This document shows positions 1 to 8,566 of a DNA stretch of 64,000 bases, in pieces (the stretch's first letter is position 1; every line of letters starts with the position of its first letter). Source of the DNA: an uncultured Acidimicrobiaceae bacterium (lineage in GTDB: Bacteria; Actinomycetota; Acidimicrobiia; Acidimicrobiales; SZUA-35). The stretch lies in NCBI GenBank assembly GCA_947259095.1, contig CAMYLA010000022.1:1-64000 (forward strand). The letters are read 5' to 3'. The position numbers and the translations under genes are program-made. The notes below the pieces were generated by a model. The model searched no databases. It was not told the DNA's origin and saw only the letters and a list, made by a program, of their open reading frames with translations.

Positions 1-2
1 AT

Positions 3-290
3 CACGCGTTCGCCTGGCGTGGACACCCGGTCCGTGTGCCGATCGGCGGCCACTTCAACGTGATGAACAGCCTCGCCGCGCTGACGACCGCCGAGACGCT
101 CGGCATCCCCGCCGATGTCGCAGCGGCGGCGCTCGCCGACTGCCCGCCGGTCCCCGGGCGATTCGAGATGGTCTCCGACCCCACCGCCCACCGCTTCGCG
201 GTCGTCGTCGACTACGCGCACACCCCCGATGGGCTCGTCGAACTGCTCCGCTCGGCGCGACAGCTGAGCGATCGCGGTCGTGTCATCGCG
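3..290 (+). pseudogene. murE: MurE-type Mur ligase, internal fragment cut at both ends
   Basis: The frame is open from the left edge, so the 5' part lies outside the window. About 95 residues match MurE (UDP-MurNAc-tripeptide synthetase, cytoplasmic peptidoglycan precursor synthesis): WRGHPVRVPIGGHFNV, then NSLAAL, VPGRFE and VVVDYAHTPDGL, which lead into the C-terminal ligase domain. Similarity stops near base 287 after GRVI, where relatives continue with the Gly-rich GGDRD segment. The frame stays open to 560 but codes for nothing MurE-like there and lies antisense to the next gene. I therefore read it as a truncated gene. The residues seen do not separate MurE from close Mur ligases with certainty, but the VDYAHTPD motif favours MurE. 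Confidence 0.75.
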
Positions 291-298
291 ACTCCCGT

Positions 299-2167
299 TC
301 AGCCGGGCCTGTCCCACCAGTTGCCGTACGGCCTCCGAGGTCGTCGGAAAGGCGCGAGAGGAGATCGCGCCGGCCGGGGGGGAGGTTCTCCAAACTCCCG
401 CGGTGACCAGCGCCAATCGGGCTGGTCGGACCAGATGGTGCCCACATCGTCGACCGTGGTCCGCTGGCCTTCGGTGGGGTCGGTGGTGAACCGCAGCGCC
501 ACCTCACCGCTCGGTGGTTCCGGCCCCAGTACCGGATCGGCGGTCGGCCCGCCGAGGTAGAGCTCGGTTGGCGAGGTGACCCGGGGTGGCCACTGGTCGA
601 AACCAACCCGGAACCCCGGTACCGGGAGGTTGGGGTCGGTTGCCCCCTGCTCGAACAGGATCTCGATCGACGGCTCGGCCTCGTACCGCTCCCTGGCTTC
701 GTCCAGAGACAGCCCGGCCAGAGGGCTGGGCGGCACGGTCAAGGCCTGGCCGAACACCGCACCGAGACCGAAGCCGATCACCGTCCGGGTCAACCTGTCG
801 ACTCCGGGCGGCCGTTCGGCCACGTACAGGCTGAGGAAATCCATCAGTTCGGCCAGCATCTGGCCCGAGAGGGCGTCGACGTGCAGGCCGTTGTACAGCA
901 CCGCCCGCAGCGGGCGGGCATTCGTCAACCGGGGGAGGAGGGACGGGAACCGGCCCCCGGTCTGCTCGTCCTGCCAGGCCCCACCGACCAGGGTCGGGAC
1001 CTCGATCTCGGGGACCCAGGTTCTGGCCGAGCGCCGGCGGGACAGGTCGGTGATGAACGGTTCGGCCTCGACCGACTCCACCAGGTCCGGATTGTGGACC
1101 CGTAGCCGCTGGTTGGCCCCGCAGACCGTGTCGCCCTGCTCGATTCGATCGGCGGCCCAGGCCTGGCCGCCGGCCCGGGCCCGCTCGCCGACCTGGCGGG
1201 TCCACTCCTCGCCGAAGCCGTTGTTGTAGATCCCCCCGGGGTAGAGCACCGAATCCACGCCGTCCGTGACCGACAACGGTGTGATCGCGGCCAGCGACGG
1301 GGGCTTGGTCGAAGCGACATGGAGCTGCATGATCCCCGGGTAGCTGACCCCGAACATGCCGACGCCGGTCGACCACGATTGTGCCGCCACCGTCTCGATC
1401 ACGTCGTAGCCGTCGATCGACTGGATCCGCTCGAAGGCGTCGAACGAACCTCCGGAGCAGCCGGTGCCCCGCACGTTGACCTGCACGAGGGCAAAGCCGA
1501 GCGAAGGGACCAGTAGCCGAGCGGGGTCCTGGCTCGCCGTGGGATCGGAGGGGGTGTAGCCGGAGTACTCGACCAGGGTCGGAAAGGGGCCGTCATCGGC
1601 CGGCCCGGGAAGGGTCACGAACGCCGAGAGGGTGGTGCCGTCGCGGGTGGGGATGTAGTTGTAGCCGGGGTCGAGATCGATCGACCGGTAGCTCGCCGGG
1701 TCCGGCGCGGCCTCGCCGGGCACGGTCACCACCGGCCCCTGGTATCGGGTACGGTCCTCCGATTCGACATCGACGACCTGGAGCTCGACCGGGCCCTCCG
1801 GCAGCCCTCGGAGCAAGGCGGTGCCGTTGTCGGCGAAGCCCGCGGTGGCCAGCGCCGAACCGTCCGGCCCGACGGCCTCCACCACGGCCCCCAGGCCCAC
1901 CGTCGCCGGTAGCTCGTCGATGGTGATCTGGGACGGACCCGGCCTGGCCGTCACCTCGATGGGGTCCAGCCGGATCTCTGCGACGGTCGTTTCGACCGGC
2001 CTCGGTCCCGGTTCGGTCCCGGTTTCCGGGTCGGCGGCCGGGGTGCAGGCCGACCCCAGCACGGCCAGCGAGAGCGCTATCGTGGTCATCGTCGTCAGGG
2101 CGGGCGCGGCTCTGAACCGCCGATCGAGGTTGCTGCGTTGCCAAAGACCCTTCTGTCGAATCCACAC
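299..2167 (-). CDS. CocE/NonD-family secreted hydrolase (lipoprotein), C-terminus apparently truncated
   Basis: 622 residues. An Arg-rich n-region and hydrophobic stretch end in a lipobox (LGSA before Cys), so the protein is probably a surface lipoprotein. An alpha/beta-hydrolase domain of the X-Pro dipeptidyl-peptidase/cocaine-esterase family follows: nucleophile Ser275 in GVSYPG, a likely acid in GGAWQDEQ and a likely His in NGLHVDA. The C-terminal jelly-roll domain starts (TELYLGG, IWSDQPDWRW) but family-like sequence ends near base 425. The last ~40 residues are Pro/Arg-rich and unlike the family, which normally has well over 100 further residues. The start is GTG 2167; ATG 2089 is possible but would shorten the signal n-region. 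The true substrate (ester or amide) cannot be told from sequence. Confidence 0.75.
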   Translation of the reverse strand: MWIRQKGLWQRSNLDRRFRAAPALTTMTTIALSLAVLGSACTPAADPETGTEPGPRPVETTVAEIRLDPIEVTARPGPSQITIDELPATVGLGAVVEAVGPDGSALATAGFADNGTALLRGLPEGPVELQVVDVESEDRTRYQGPVVTVPGEAAPDPASYRSIDLDPGYNYIPTRDGTTLSAFVTLPGPADDGPFPTLVEYSGYTPSDPTASQDPARLLVPSLGFALVQVNVRGTGCSGGSFDAFERIQSIDGYDVIETVAAQSWSTGVGMFGVSYPGIMQLHVASTKPPSLAAITPLSVTDGVDSVLYPGGIYNNGFGEEWTRQVGERARAGGQAWAADRIEQGDTVCGANQRLRVHNPDLVESVEAEPFITDLSRRRSARTWVPEIEVPTLVGGAWQDEQTGGRFPSLLPRLTNARPLRAVLYNGLHVDALSGQMLAELMDFLSLYVAERPPGVDRLTRTVIGFGLGAVFGQALTVPPSPLAGLSLDEARERYEAEPSIEILFEQGATDPNLPVPGFRVGFDQWPPRVTSPTELYLGGPTADPVLGPEPPSGEVALRFTTDPTEGQRTTVDDVGTIWSDQPDWRWSPREFGEPPPRPARSPLAPFRRPRRPYGNWWDRPG

Positions 2168-2346
2168 CGCATCATCTTCGCAGCCAGAGGGTCGCAGCGG
2201 CCTACGGGGCGTAGGCCGGCGTCTCGCCGGGCCCCGGCCCGACCAGCTTCGGGCTCGAATGGTGGCGGTCCACCGTCGAGGCTCTGCGGTTCTCGTCGGG
2301 CCCCAGGGTCTCCGCTACCCTTCATGTCGGAATCCTCTGGAGCGCA

Positions 2347-4794
2347 ATGAATAATCACGGGCAGACGATGTGGCGTTTCCTGGTCATGGCATTGGTCTCG
2401 TCGGCGATCTGGCTGCTCCACGGCCCTGTCGGGGCCGACGCCGCCGGTGAAGGCGTCGCCCCGGACATCGCCATCGTGGCCGATGGTGTCGGCGATGCGT
2501 CCGGCGTGGCTGTGGTGGCCGGTCTTTCGTCGATCGATGGTGTCGGTCGGGCCACCGTCGACAGCATCGGTGAGGGGTCGCTCGTGTTCTACATCGACGA
2601 CTCGGGGACCGGCACCTCGCGGCCGGTGTCGGCCATCGCCTCCCAGGCCAGGGACATCATCGCCGCCGAGTTGCCGGACGCCGACGTGCTGGTGGGCGGC
2701 TCAGCGCTGGTCGACCAGGACCTCAGTGGTCATTTCGACGTGACCACCTTGGCCATCGTGGCGCTGGCCGGTGCGATCGGCGGGTTGCTCGGCATCGTCT
2801 TCGGCTGGAAACGGGGCCTTGCGGTCGGTGCTGCATCGGCGTTGGCGGTGTTCTGCGCCGGCAACATCGCCGGGCAGGTCGGCGGCGGATTCGACGGCAC
2901 CATGACCACCACCTCGGTCCCCGGAGCCCTGGCCGGCCTGGTGGTGGCGGTGACGCTCTCGCTCCGCCTCCTGATCTGGTTCCGGACGCCGTCCGGTGTC
3001 GACGGGGCGGAGACGATTCGTCACTCGATCTCGGGGTTGCTCCCCGAACTGGCGCTGCTGTTCTCCGGGTCGATGTTGGCCGCGGTGCCCGTCGAGCTGT
3101 TGAACCCCGGCCGCTCGCCCCTGACGGTTGTGGCCATCAGCGGCCTGGTGGCGGCGGTGGTCATCCTGGCTGCGGTGGCTCCGGCGCTGACCGTGCTGCG
3201 GGACGAGCCGGAGGCGTCGGCCAGACTCCTGCCGCTCTCGGTTCTTGATGGTCGCGACTTCCCTCTGGTGATCCTGGCCGCCATCGGGCTGGTGTTGGCC
3301 GCCCTTTCCCTGTTCGCCTTCCGTGACCCCGCAACCGCCCTCCTGGACGCCGAGGCGCTGCCCGACGACAGCGAACCGGCCATTGTTGCGTCCCGGCTGC
3401 TGGTCGGCGGTGGCGATGCCACCACCGCGCTGGTGGCCACGAAACCGGCCGCCACCAGCCAGGTCGATTTCGAGGGTTGGGCCGTGGCGATCGTGGAGCG
3501 AGCCGAGGTCGAACGGGTCGACATCGCATCGGGTCGGTTCCTGTCGACGGGCCAGGTTGCGGTCGAGGACACCACCCTGCTCCTGCCGGCCGGCGCCGAG
3601 GGCGTGGCGGTTATCGTCTTGAACGTGTCACCCCGTTCGGAGGTCGGCCAGGAGGTCACGTCCCGATTGGCGGCAACGCCGTTGGCCGGCGGCCGGCCGG
3701 GGTTCACCGGCGAGGCCGCCGATGCGGCAGACGTTGCCGGTTCCTCGTCGCCGGTGATCGTCGCCATCATCGCCCTGGCCGTGGCCGGGGCCGTCTCGGT
3801 CCAGGTGCTGACCCAGAACACCGCCCAGTCGGCGGTGACCCTGTTGCTCCGGCTGATCGGCGGGGGCGCAACAGTGGGGGTCTACCGTTTGATGATCCCC
3901 AACGCAACGATGTCGGAGCTGCTGATCGTGCTGGCCCTCATCGCAATCGGTGTCGGCCTGTTCGAACTCGAATTCCTTCAGGACCTGACCGGAAAGGTCG
4001 AAGAGGGCCGGGTCGCCGGTCAGGAGGCCGGCCGCCGCCCCAATCCCGGTCAGAACGGGGCGTTCGGGCTGGTGGCGCTCGGCCTCGGTGGTCTGACCAT
4101 GGCGCCGGTGGTGTGGCTTGGCGGCGGACCGGGGACCGGCAGGTTCGGGCTGGGCCTCCTGGCGGCGGTGATGCTCGAGGTCCTGATCGGTGTGTTGGTG
4201 CTGCGGCCGGCCCTGCTGGGGCAGCGGGCCGCCTTCCATACTGCGGTGCGGCCGGTGCGGGTCGCCATACACTCCGGGACCGATCGTGGCACCGAGTCCT
4301 CGAACGGCCCCGAGGATCCGACCTGGCGCCGTGTCGTCGGCGATCTGCTGCAAGCCGAGTTCAGGTTGCAGTCCCAACCGGCCGAGGCCGACCTCGAGGC
4401 GGTGTTCGTCCGTGACACACCGTTGTATCGCCAAGCCGCCACCCATCATGACAACCTGGCCGGTGCCGGTCTCCGGATCGTCGGTCGCAGCCCTCGGCTG
4501 AGGAGTCTCAAGACGGTCACCGGGCGATCACCGATCACCCTGGCGGTCACCGTCGACCACCCGGAGCGTCAGCTGGTCGACGCCACCGGCAACGTGGTCG
4601 GGGTACGAAAAGCTGAGCGCCGCTCCGGGGTGCTGTGGCTCCATCACGAGCCGGACGGATCGTTCCGTATCGCCGAATCGGTGGAGTTGGGCTCGACCCC
4701 GCTCCCGACCGAGGGGGAGGAGTCGGCCGTTTCGAACGGTGGCGACGCCCTGGTTGTCGATGACATCGCAGCCGGCGGCGCCGCCGGCCGCTAG
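2347..4794 (+). CDS. MMPL/RND-like multi-pass membrane protein with C-terminal IMS/SnoaL-like domain
   Basis: 815 residues. There is an N-terminal signal or TM segment (~8-25), an extracytoplasmic stretch (~35-125) that includes a GGSALVDQD-like segment, then a TM bundle (~130-325). A second extracytoplasmic region (~330-475) and a second TM bundle (~480-640) repeat this plan, which is the layout of MMPL/RND transporters, though the sequence is divergent and I see no clear proton-relay motif. The C-terminal ~150 residues form a soluble domain ending in VVDATGNVVG-type and RRSGVLWLHH strands, as in ARC6-IMS/SnoaL-like domains. GGAG lies just before the ATG. The substrate is unknown. It is divergently transcribed from the hydrolase. 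Confidence 0.55.
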   Translation: MNNHGQTMWRFLVMALVSSAIWLLHGPVGADAAGEGVAPDIAIVADGVGDASGVAVVAGLSSIDGVGRATVDSIGEGSLVFYIDDSGTGTSRPVSAIASQARDIIAAELPDADVLVGGSALVDQDLSGHFDVTTLAIVALAGAIGGLLGIVFGWKRGLAVGAASALAVFCAGNIAGQVGGGFDGTMTTTSVPGALAGLVVAVTLSLRLLIWFRTPSGVDGAETIRHSISGLLPELALLFSGSMLAAVPVELLNPGRSPLTVVAISGLVAAVVILAAVAPALTVLRDEPEASARLLPLSVLDGRDFPLVILAAIGLVLAALSLFAFRDPATALLDAEALPDDSEPAIVASRLLVGGGDATTALVATKPAATSQVDFEGWAVAIVERAEVERVDIASGRFLSTGQVAVEDTTLLLPAGAEGVAVIVLNVSPRSEVGQEVTSRLAATPLAGGRPGFTGEAADAADVAGSSSPVIVAIIALAVAGAVSVQVLTQNTAQSAVTLLLRLIGGGATVGVYRLMIPNATMSELLIVLALIAIGVGLFELEFLQDLTGKVEEGRVAGQEAGRRPNPGQNGAFGLVALGLGGLTMAPVVWLGGGPGTGRFGLGLLAAVMLEVLIGVLVLRPALLGQRAAFHTAVRPVRVAIHSGTDRGTESSNGPEDPTWRRVVGDLLQAEFRLQSQPAEADLEAVFVRDTPLYRQAATHHDNLAGAGLRIVGRSPRLRSLKTVTGRSPITLAVTVDHPERQLVDATGNVVGVRKAERRSGVLWLHHEPDGSFRIAESVELGSTPLPTEGEESAVSNGGDALVVDDIAAGGAAGR

Positions 4795-4952
4795 GTATGG
4801 CCGAGGCCGCCGACGGCTGCGGCCCGGGATGAGGCGGGCCGAGAGATGGGCTGGGTAGAGTTGGAGCGCTGGGGAATGGTTGACTGGCGCGGCTGATTCC
4901 TTCGTTGGTTCGTTCGTAACTGCGCTCGAGAAACGGAAGCTGGTAGCAAGCA

Positions 4953-6341
4953 ATGGAAATCGCTGACTCAGTCCTGGACCTGATCGGTGAAACGCCGATG
5001 GTCCGCCTTCGCCAGGTGACCAAGGGCATCTCGTGCCCGGTGGTGGCCAAGGTCGAGTTGACCAATCCCGGCGGGAGCGCCAAGGATCGCCCGGCGCTGA
5101 CGATGATCGAGGCCGCCGAGCGGGAAGGGCTGCTCAAGCCGGGCGGCACCATCGTCGAGCCCACCTCGGGCAACACCGGGGTCGGCCTTGCCATCGTCGC
5201 CGCTCAGCGGGGGTACAACTGCATCTTCGTCGTCACCGACAAGGTGGCCCCGGAGAAGGTCGACCTGCTCCGGGCCTACGGTGCCGAGGTCGTCGTCTGC
5301 CCGGTCGCGGTGCCGCCGGAGGATCCGAACTCCTACTACTCCACGGCCGAACGCCTGGTCGAGGAGACGCCGAACGCCTTCCGCCCGAACCAGTACGCCA
5401 ACCCGGCCAACCCCCAATCGCACTTCGAGACCACCGGCCCCGAGATCTGGCGCCAGACCGAAGGCCGCATCACCCACTTCGTTGCCGGGGCCGGCACCGG
5501 TGGCACGCTGAGCGGCGTCGGCCGGTACCTCAAGCAGCAGAACCCCGGGGTGCAGATCGTGGCCGCCGACCCTGAGGGTTCGGTCTATTCCGGCGGCTCC
5601 GGTCGGCCCTACCTGGTCGAAGGGGTCGGTGAGGACTTCTGGCCGACGACCTACGATCCCGGCATCGTTGATCGAGTCATCCCGATATCGGACCAGGACT
5701 CGTTCCTCACCGCCCGCCGGGTCTCCAGGGAGGAGGGATTGCTCATCGGCGGCTCCTGCGGCACCGCGGTGGCGGCATCGCTGGAGCTGGCAAACGAGCT
5801 CACCGCCGACGATCTGGTGGTGGTGCTGCTGCCGGACTCGGGCCGGGGCTACCTCAGCCGGGTCTTCAACGACGAATGGATGGCCGGGTACGGCTTCTTG
5901 ACCTCCGAGGGGCCGACGGTGGCCGATGTGCTCGGCGCCAAGGACGCCGACGTGCCGAGGCTGGTCTACCTCCAGCCGAACGACAACGTGCGACACGCCG
6001 TGGATCTGATGCACGAGCACGACGTGTCGCAGCTACCGGTGGCCAAGGGTGAGATGCCCCTGGCCGCAGCCGAGGTGATGGGTTCGTTGGACGAGCTGCG
6101 GATCATGGAGTTGGCGTTCGGCGACAACACCGTTCTCGACCGTTCGGTCGAGGAGGTCATGAGTCCCAAGTTGCCGACCATCGGGATCGGCCAGCCGGTG
6201 GAGCTGGCGGTCCAGCTGCTCGACATGGCCCCCGCCCTGCTGGTGCTCGACGGCGGCCGCCCCCGGACGGTGGTGGCCAGAGCCGACCTGCTCTCGTTCC
6301 TGTCCATCGATTCGGCATCGACCCAAGGAGTTGCCAGATGA
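4953..6341 (+). CDS. cbs: cystathionine beta-synthase
   Basis: 462 residues. PLP-dependent fold-type II enzyme condensing serine and homocysteine to cystathionine in the cytoplasm. The PLP lysine is K44 in GGSAKDRPAL; the phosphate-contacting SGNTG loop follows (~72-76), and GTGGTLSG and GGSCGTA are typical of the family. Residues ~335-455 form a C-terminal pair of CBS domains, the usual ligand-sensing (SAM or adenosyl) module. The length equals that of characterised actinobacterial CBS. It is the first gene of a three-gene operon, with the next start overlapping its stop by 4 bp. The 158-bp upstream region shows no riboswitch that I can recognise. Cysteine synthase is the main alternative, but the CBS pair and neighbour favour Cbs. 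Confidence 0.9.
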   Translation: MEIADSVLDLIGETPMVRLRQVTKGISCPVVAKVELTNPGGSAKDRPALTMIEAAEREGLLKPGGTIVEPTSGNTGVGLAIVAAQRGYNCIFVVTDKVAPEKVDLLRAYGAEVVVCPVAVPPEDPNSYYSTAERLVEETPNAFRPNQYANPANPQSHFETTGPEIWRQTEGRITHFVAGAGTGGTLSGVGRYLKQQNPGVQIVAADPEGSVYSGGSGRPYLVEGVGEDFWPTTYDPGIVDRVIPISDQDSFLTARRVSREEGLLIGGSCGTAVAASLELANELTADDLVVVLLPDSGRGYLSRVFNDEWMAGYGFLTSEGPTVADVLGAKDADVPRLVYLQPNDNVRHAVDLMHEHDVSQLPVAKGEMPLAAAEVMGSLDELRIMELAFGDNTVLDRSVEEVMSPKLPTIGIGQPVELAVQLLDMAPALLVLDGGRPRTVVARADLLSFLSIDSASTQGVAR

Positions 6342-7504
6342 CCACCGCCGATCGAAACGACCAGCGGACCTGGGGGTTCGCAACCAAGGCCATCCACGTT
6401 GGCCAGGAACCCGAGCCGATCACCGGCGCGGTCACCGTGCCGGTGTTCCAGACCTCCACGTTCGCCCAGGAGGCGGTTGGCAAGCACTCGGGCTACGAGT
6501 ACGCCAGGACCGGCAACCCCACCAGGACGGCGCTGCAGACCGCACTGGCGGCACTGGAAGGCGCGGCGTTCGGGGTTTCATTCGCCAGCGGGCTGGCCGC
6601 TGAGGATGCCATCCTCCGGCTGTTGGAGCCGGGTGACCACGTCGTCATGGGCAACGACGCCTACGGCGGCACGTTCCGGTTGATCTCCAAGGTGTTCGGC
6701 AAAGCGGGGATCACCTGGTCGGCCCACGATCTGACCGAGCCGAGTGCACTGGACCAGAACTGGCCAGAGAACACCAGGCTGGTCTGGGTCGAGACGCCGA
6801 CCAACCCGCTGCTGACGGTGGTCGACATCGGGGCGGTGGCCTCGGTGGTGGCCAAGCACCCCGATGCCAGGCTGGTGGTCGACAACACCTTCGCCACCCC
6901 CTATCTGCAGCAGCCCCTGGCAAACGGGGCCGACATCGTGGTCCACTCCACCACCAAGTACCTGGGGGGCCACTCCGATGTGGTCGGCGGGTTCGTGGCC
7001 ACCAACGAGGCCGAGGTTCACGATCATCTCACCTTCATCCAGAACGCGGTCGGGGCCGTCCCCGGCCCGTGGGACTGCTACCTGACCCTGCGCGGCACCA
7101 AGACGCTGGGCCTCCGGATGGACCGCCACAACGAGAACGCGGCCCGGGTGGTGGAACTGCTGTCGGGCCACCCCAAGGTGGCCTCGGTGCTGTGGCCCGG
7201 TCTGGAGGGCCATCCCGGCCACGAGGCGGCCAAGAAGCAGATGCGGGGCTTCGGCGGCATGGTGAGCTTCCGGGTCGGCAGCCGCGATGGTGCCATGCGG
7301 GTCACCGAGGGCACCGAGTTGTTCACCCTGGCCGAGTCGCTCGGTGCGGTCGAGTCGTTGATCGAGCACCCCGGAGCGATGACCCACCTCTCGGCCGCCG
7401 GTTCGCCCCTCGAGGTACCGGACGATCTGGTCCGGTTGTCGGTCGGCATCGAGGACATCGCCGACATCCTCGCCGATCTCCACCAGGCCCTCGACCGTCT
7501 ATGA
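6338..7504 (+). CDS. metB: cystathionine gamma-synthase / gamma-lyase family enzyme
   Basis: 388 residues, Cys/Met-metabolism PLP enzyme (fold type I). Visible signatures are YARTGNPTR near the N-terminus, the FASGLAAEDA phosphate loop, DNTFATPYLQQP, and the PLP lysine K207 in HSTTKYLGGHSD. The C-terminal SLGAVESLIEHP and SVGIED stretches are also typical. The ATG overlaps the cbs stop by 4 bp, so the two are translationally coupled. Paired with Cbs it probably cleaves or forms cystathionine in transsulfuration. Sequence alone does not separate gamma-synthase (metB) from gamma-lyase (mccB/cth); next to cbs a lyase role (cysteine formation) is at least as likely. Confidence 0.85.
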   Translation: MTTADRNDQRTWGFATKAIHVGQEPEPITGAVTVPVFQTSTFAQEAVGKHSGYEYARTGNPTRTALQTALAALEGAAFGVSFASGLAAEDAILRLLEPGDHVVMGNDAYGGTFRLISKVFGKAGITWSAHDLTEPSALDQNWPENTRLVWVETPTNPLLTVVDIGAVASVVAKHPDARLVVDNTFATPYLQQPLANGADIVVHSTTKYLGGHSDVVGGFVATNEAEVHDHLTFIQNAVGAVPGPWDCYLTLRGTKTLGLRMDRHNENAARVVELLSGHPKVASVLWPGLEGHPGHEAAKKQMRGFGGMVSFRVGSRDGAMRVTEGTELFTLAESLGAVESLIEHPGAMTHLSAAGSPLEVPDDLVRLSVGIEDIADILADLHQALDRL

Positions 7505-8442
7505 GCGGCGACGATCCCGGCTCCCGCCGCCCCCGAATAGCGGTCGAACCCAAGTCCGGCCGCTACCGGTCGCTGGAGGAGGCGGTGGTCGACGGCGGCG
7601 GCGAGGTGGTCGACATCGCCTCGGCCAGCGGGCTGGTGTGGGCCGATCCGGCCCTGCCCGATGCGCTGCCGTCGGTTCTCGATGGCGGGGATTCGATTCG
7701 ATGGGTCGGCCTCCCCTTCGCCGGCATCGAACCGTACGTGCCCCACCTCGACCATGACCGGGTCTGGACCTGCGCCCGCGGCGTCTACGCAAGACCGGTG
7801 GCCGAGCACGCCCTGACGCTTGGCCTGGCCGGCCTGCGGGGGCTCGTCAGCTACGCCAGAGCCACCACCTGGTCAGAGCCGGAGGGACGGAACCTGGTCG
7901 ATGGCAGGATCACCGTGTTCGGCGCCGGGGGCATCACCTCGGAGCTCATCGGCCTGCTCGAGGGGTTCAACACCGAGGTCACCGTGGTTCGCCGCAAACC
8001 GGAGCCGTTCCCCGGGGCGGTCAGGACCGTCGGTTTCGAGCAACGGCTCGACGCCCTGGCCGACGCCGACCTGGTGGTCCTGGCCCTGGCCCTGACCAAT
8101 GAGACCAAGGGGGCGATTGGACCGGACGAGCTCGAGGCCATGGCGCCCCATGCCTGGTTGGTCAATGTGGCCAGAGGTGGTCATGTCCAGGTCGGTGCGC
8201 TGCTGGCGGCGCTCGACGCCGGCCAGATCGCCGGCGCCTGCCTCGACGTGACCGATCCGGACGAGCCGCTGCCGGACGGGCACCCGCTGTGGTCTCACCC
8301 CAGGGTGCTGATCACCCCCCATGTGGCCAACACCCCGGAGATGGGAATCCCATTGCTGGCGGCCCACATCCGACGAAACGTGGAGCTGTTCGCATCCGGA
8401 GCCGACCTGGACGGTGTGGTCGACGTCGACGCCGGCTACTGA
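7501..8442 (+). CDS. D-isomer-specific 2-hydroxyacid dehydrogenase
   Basis: 313 residues, NAD(P)-dependent dehydrogenase of the formate/glycerate (D-2-hydroxyacid) family. The Rossmann GAGGI motif starts near residue 144; the catalytic Arg lies in NVARGGH, the acidic residue in DVTDPDEP and the His in ITPHVAN. The ATG overlaps the previous stop by 4 bp, so it is the third gene of the cbs operon. A role beside transsulfuration is unclear: it could reduce a 2-oxoacid such as the 2-oxobutyrate released by cystathionine lyase, or act in serine supply, but that is inference. The protein is shorter than SerA and lacks an ACT domain. Confidence 0.82.
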   Translation: MSGDDPGSRRPRIAVEPKSGRYRSLEEAVVDGGGEVVDIASASGLVWADPALPDALPSVLDGGDSIRWVGLPFAGIEPYVPHLDHDRVWTCARGVYARPVAEHALTLGLAGLRGLVSYARATTWSEPEGRNLVDGRITVFGAGGITSELIGLLEGFNTEVTVVRRKPEPFPGAVRTVGFEQRLDALADADLVVLALALTNETKGAIGPDELEAMAPHAWLVNVARGGHVQVGALLAALDAGQIAGACLDVTDPDEPLPDGHPLWSHPRVLITPHVANTPEMGIPLLAAHIRRNVELFASGADLDGVVDVDAGY

Positions 8443-8453
8443 CCGGCTCCACC

Positions 8454-8475
8454 CACCACCACCACCACCACCACC
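8454..8475. repeat. (CAC)n microsatellite
   Basis: About seven uninterrupted CAC/ACC triplets lie 9 bp or so after the dehydrogenase stop, in the 124-bp gap before the dioxygenase gene. No other structure is seen in the gap. Confidence 0.85.
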
Positions 8476-8566
8476 GCAGCCAGGCTCGCAGCCGGCGGCC
8501 CCGGCCCGGGCTCGCCGGGCCGACCCGGCTTGGGCTCGGCCCGACCTTCCGGGCTAGCCTTTCCCC

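Noticed and set aside
270..375. Minus-strand reading with GSRDDTTA, reminiscent of a PP2C phosphatase C-terminus
   Set aside because: Too short, partly antisense to the MurE fragment, and without any other phosphatase motif.
4880..4885. TTGACT as a -35 element for the cbs operon
   Set aside because: No acceptable -10 box at 16-19 bp.
4795..4952. Riboswitch upstream of the cbs operon
   Set aside because: No SAM or SAH riboswitch core could be recognised by eye.
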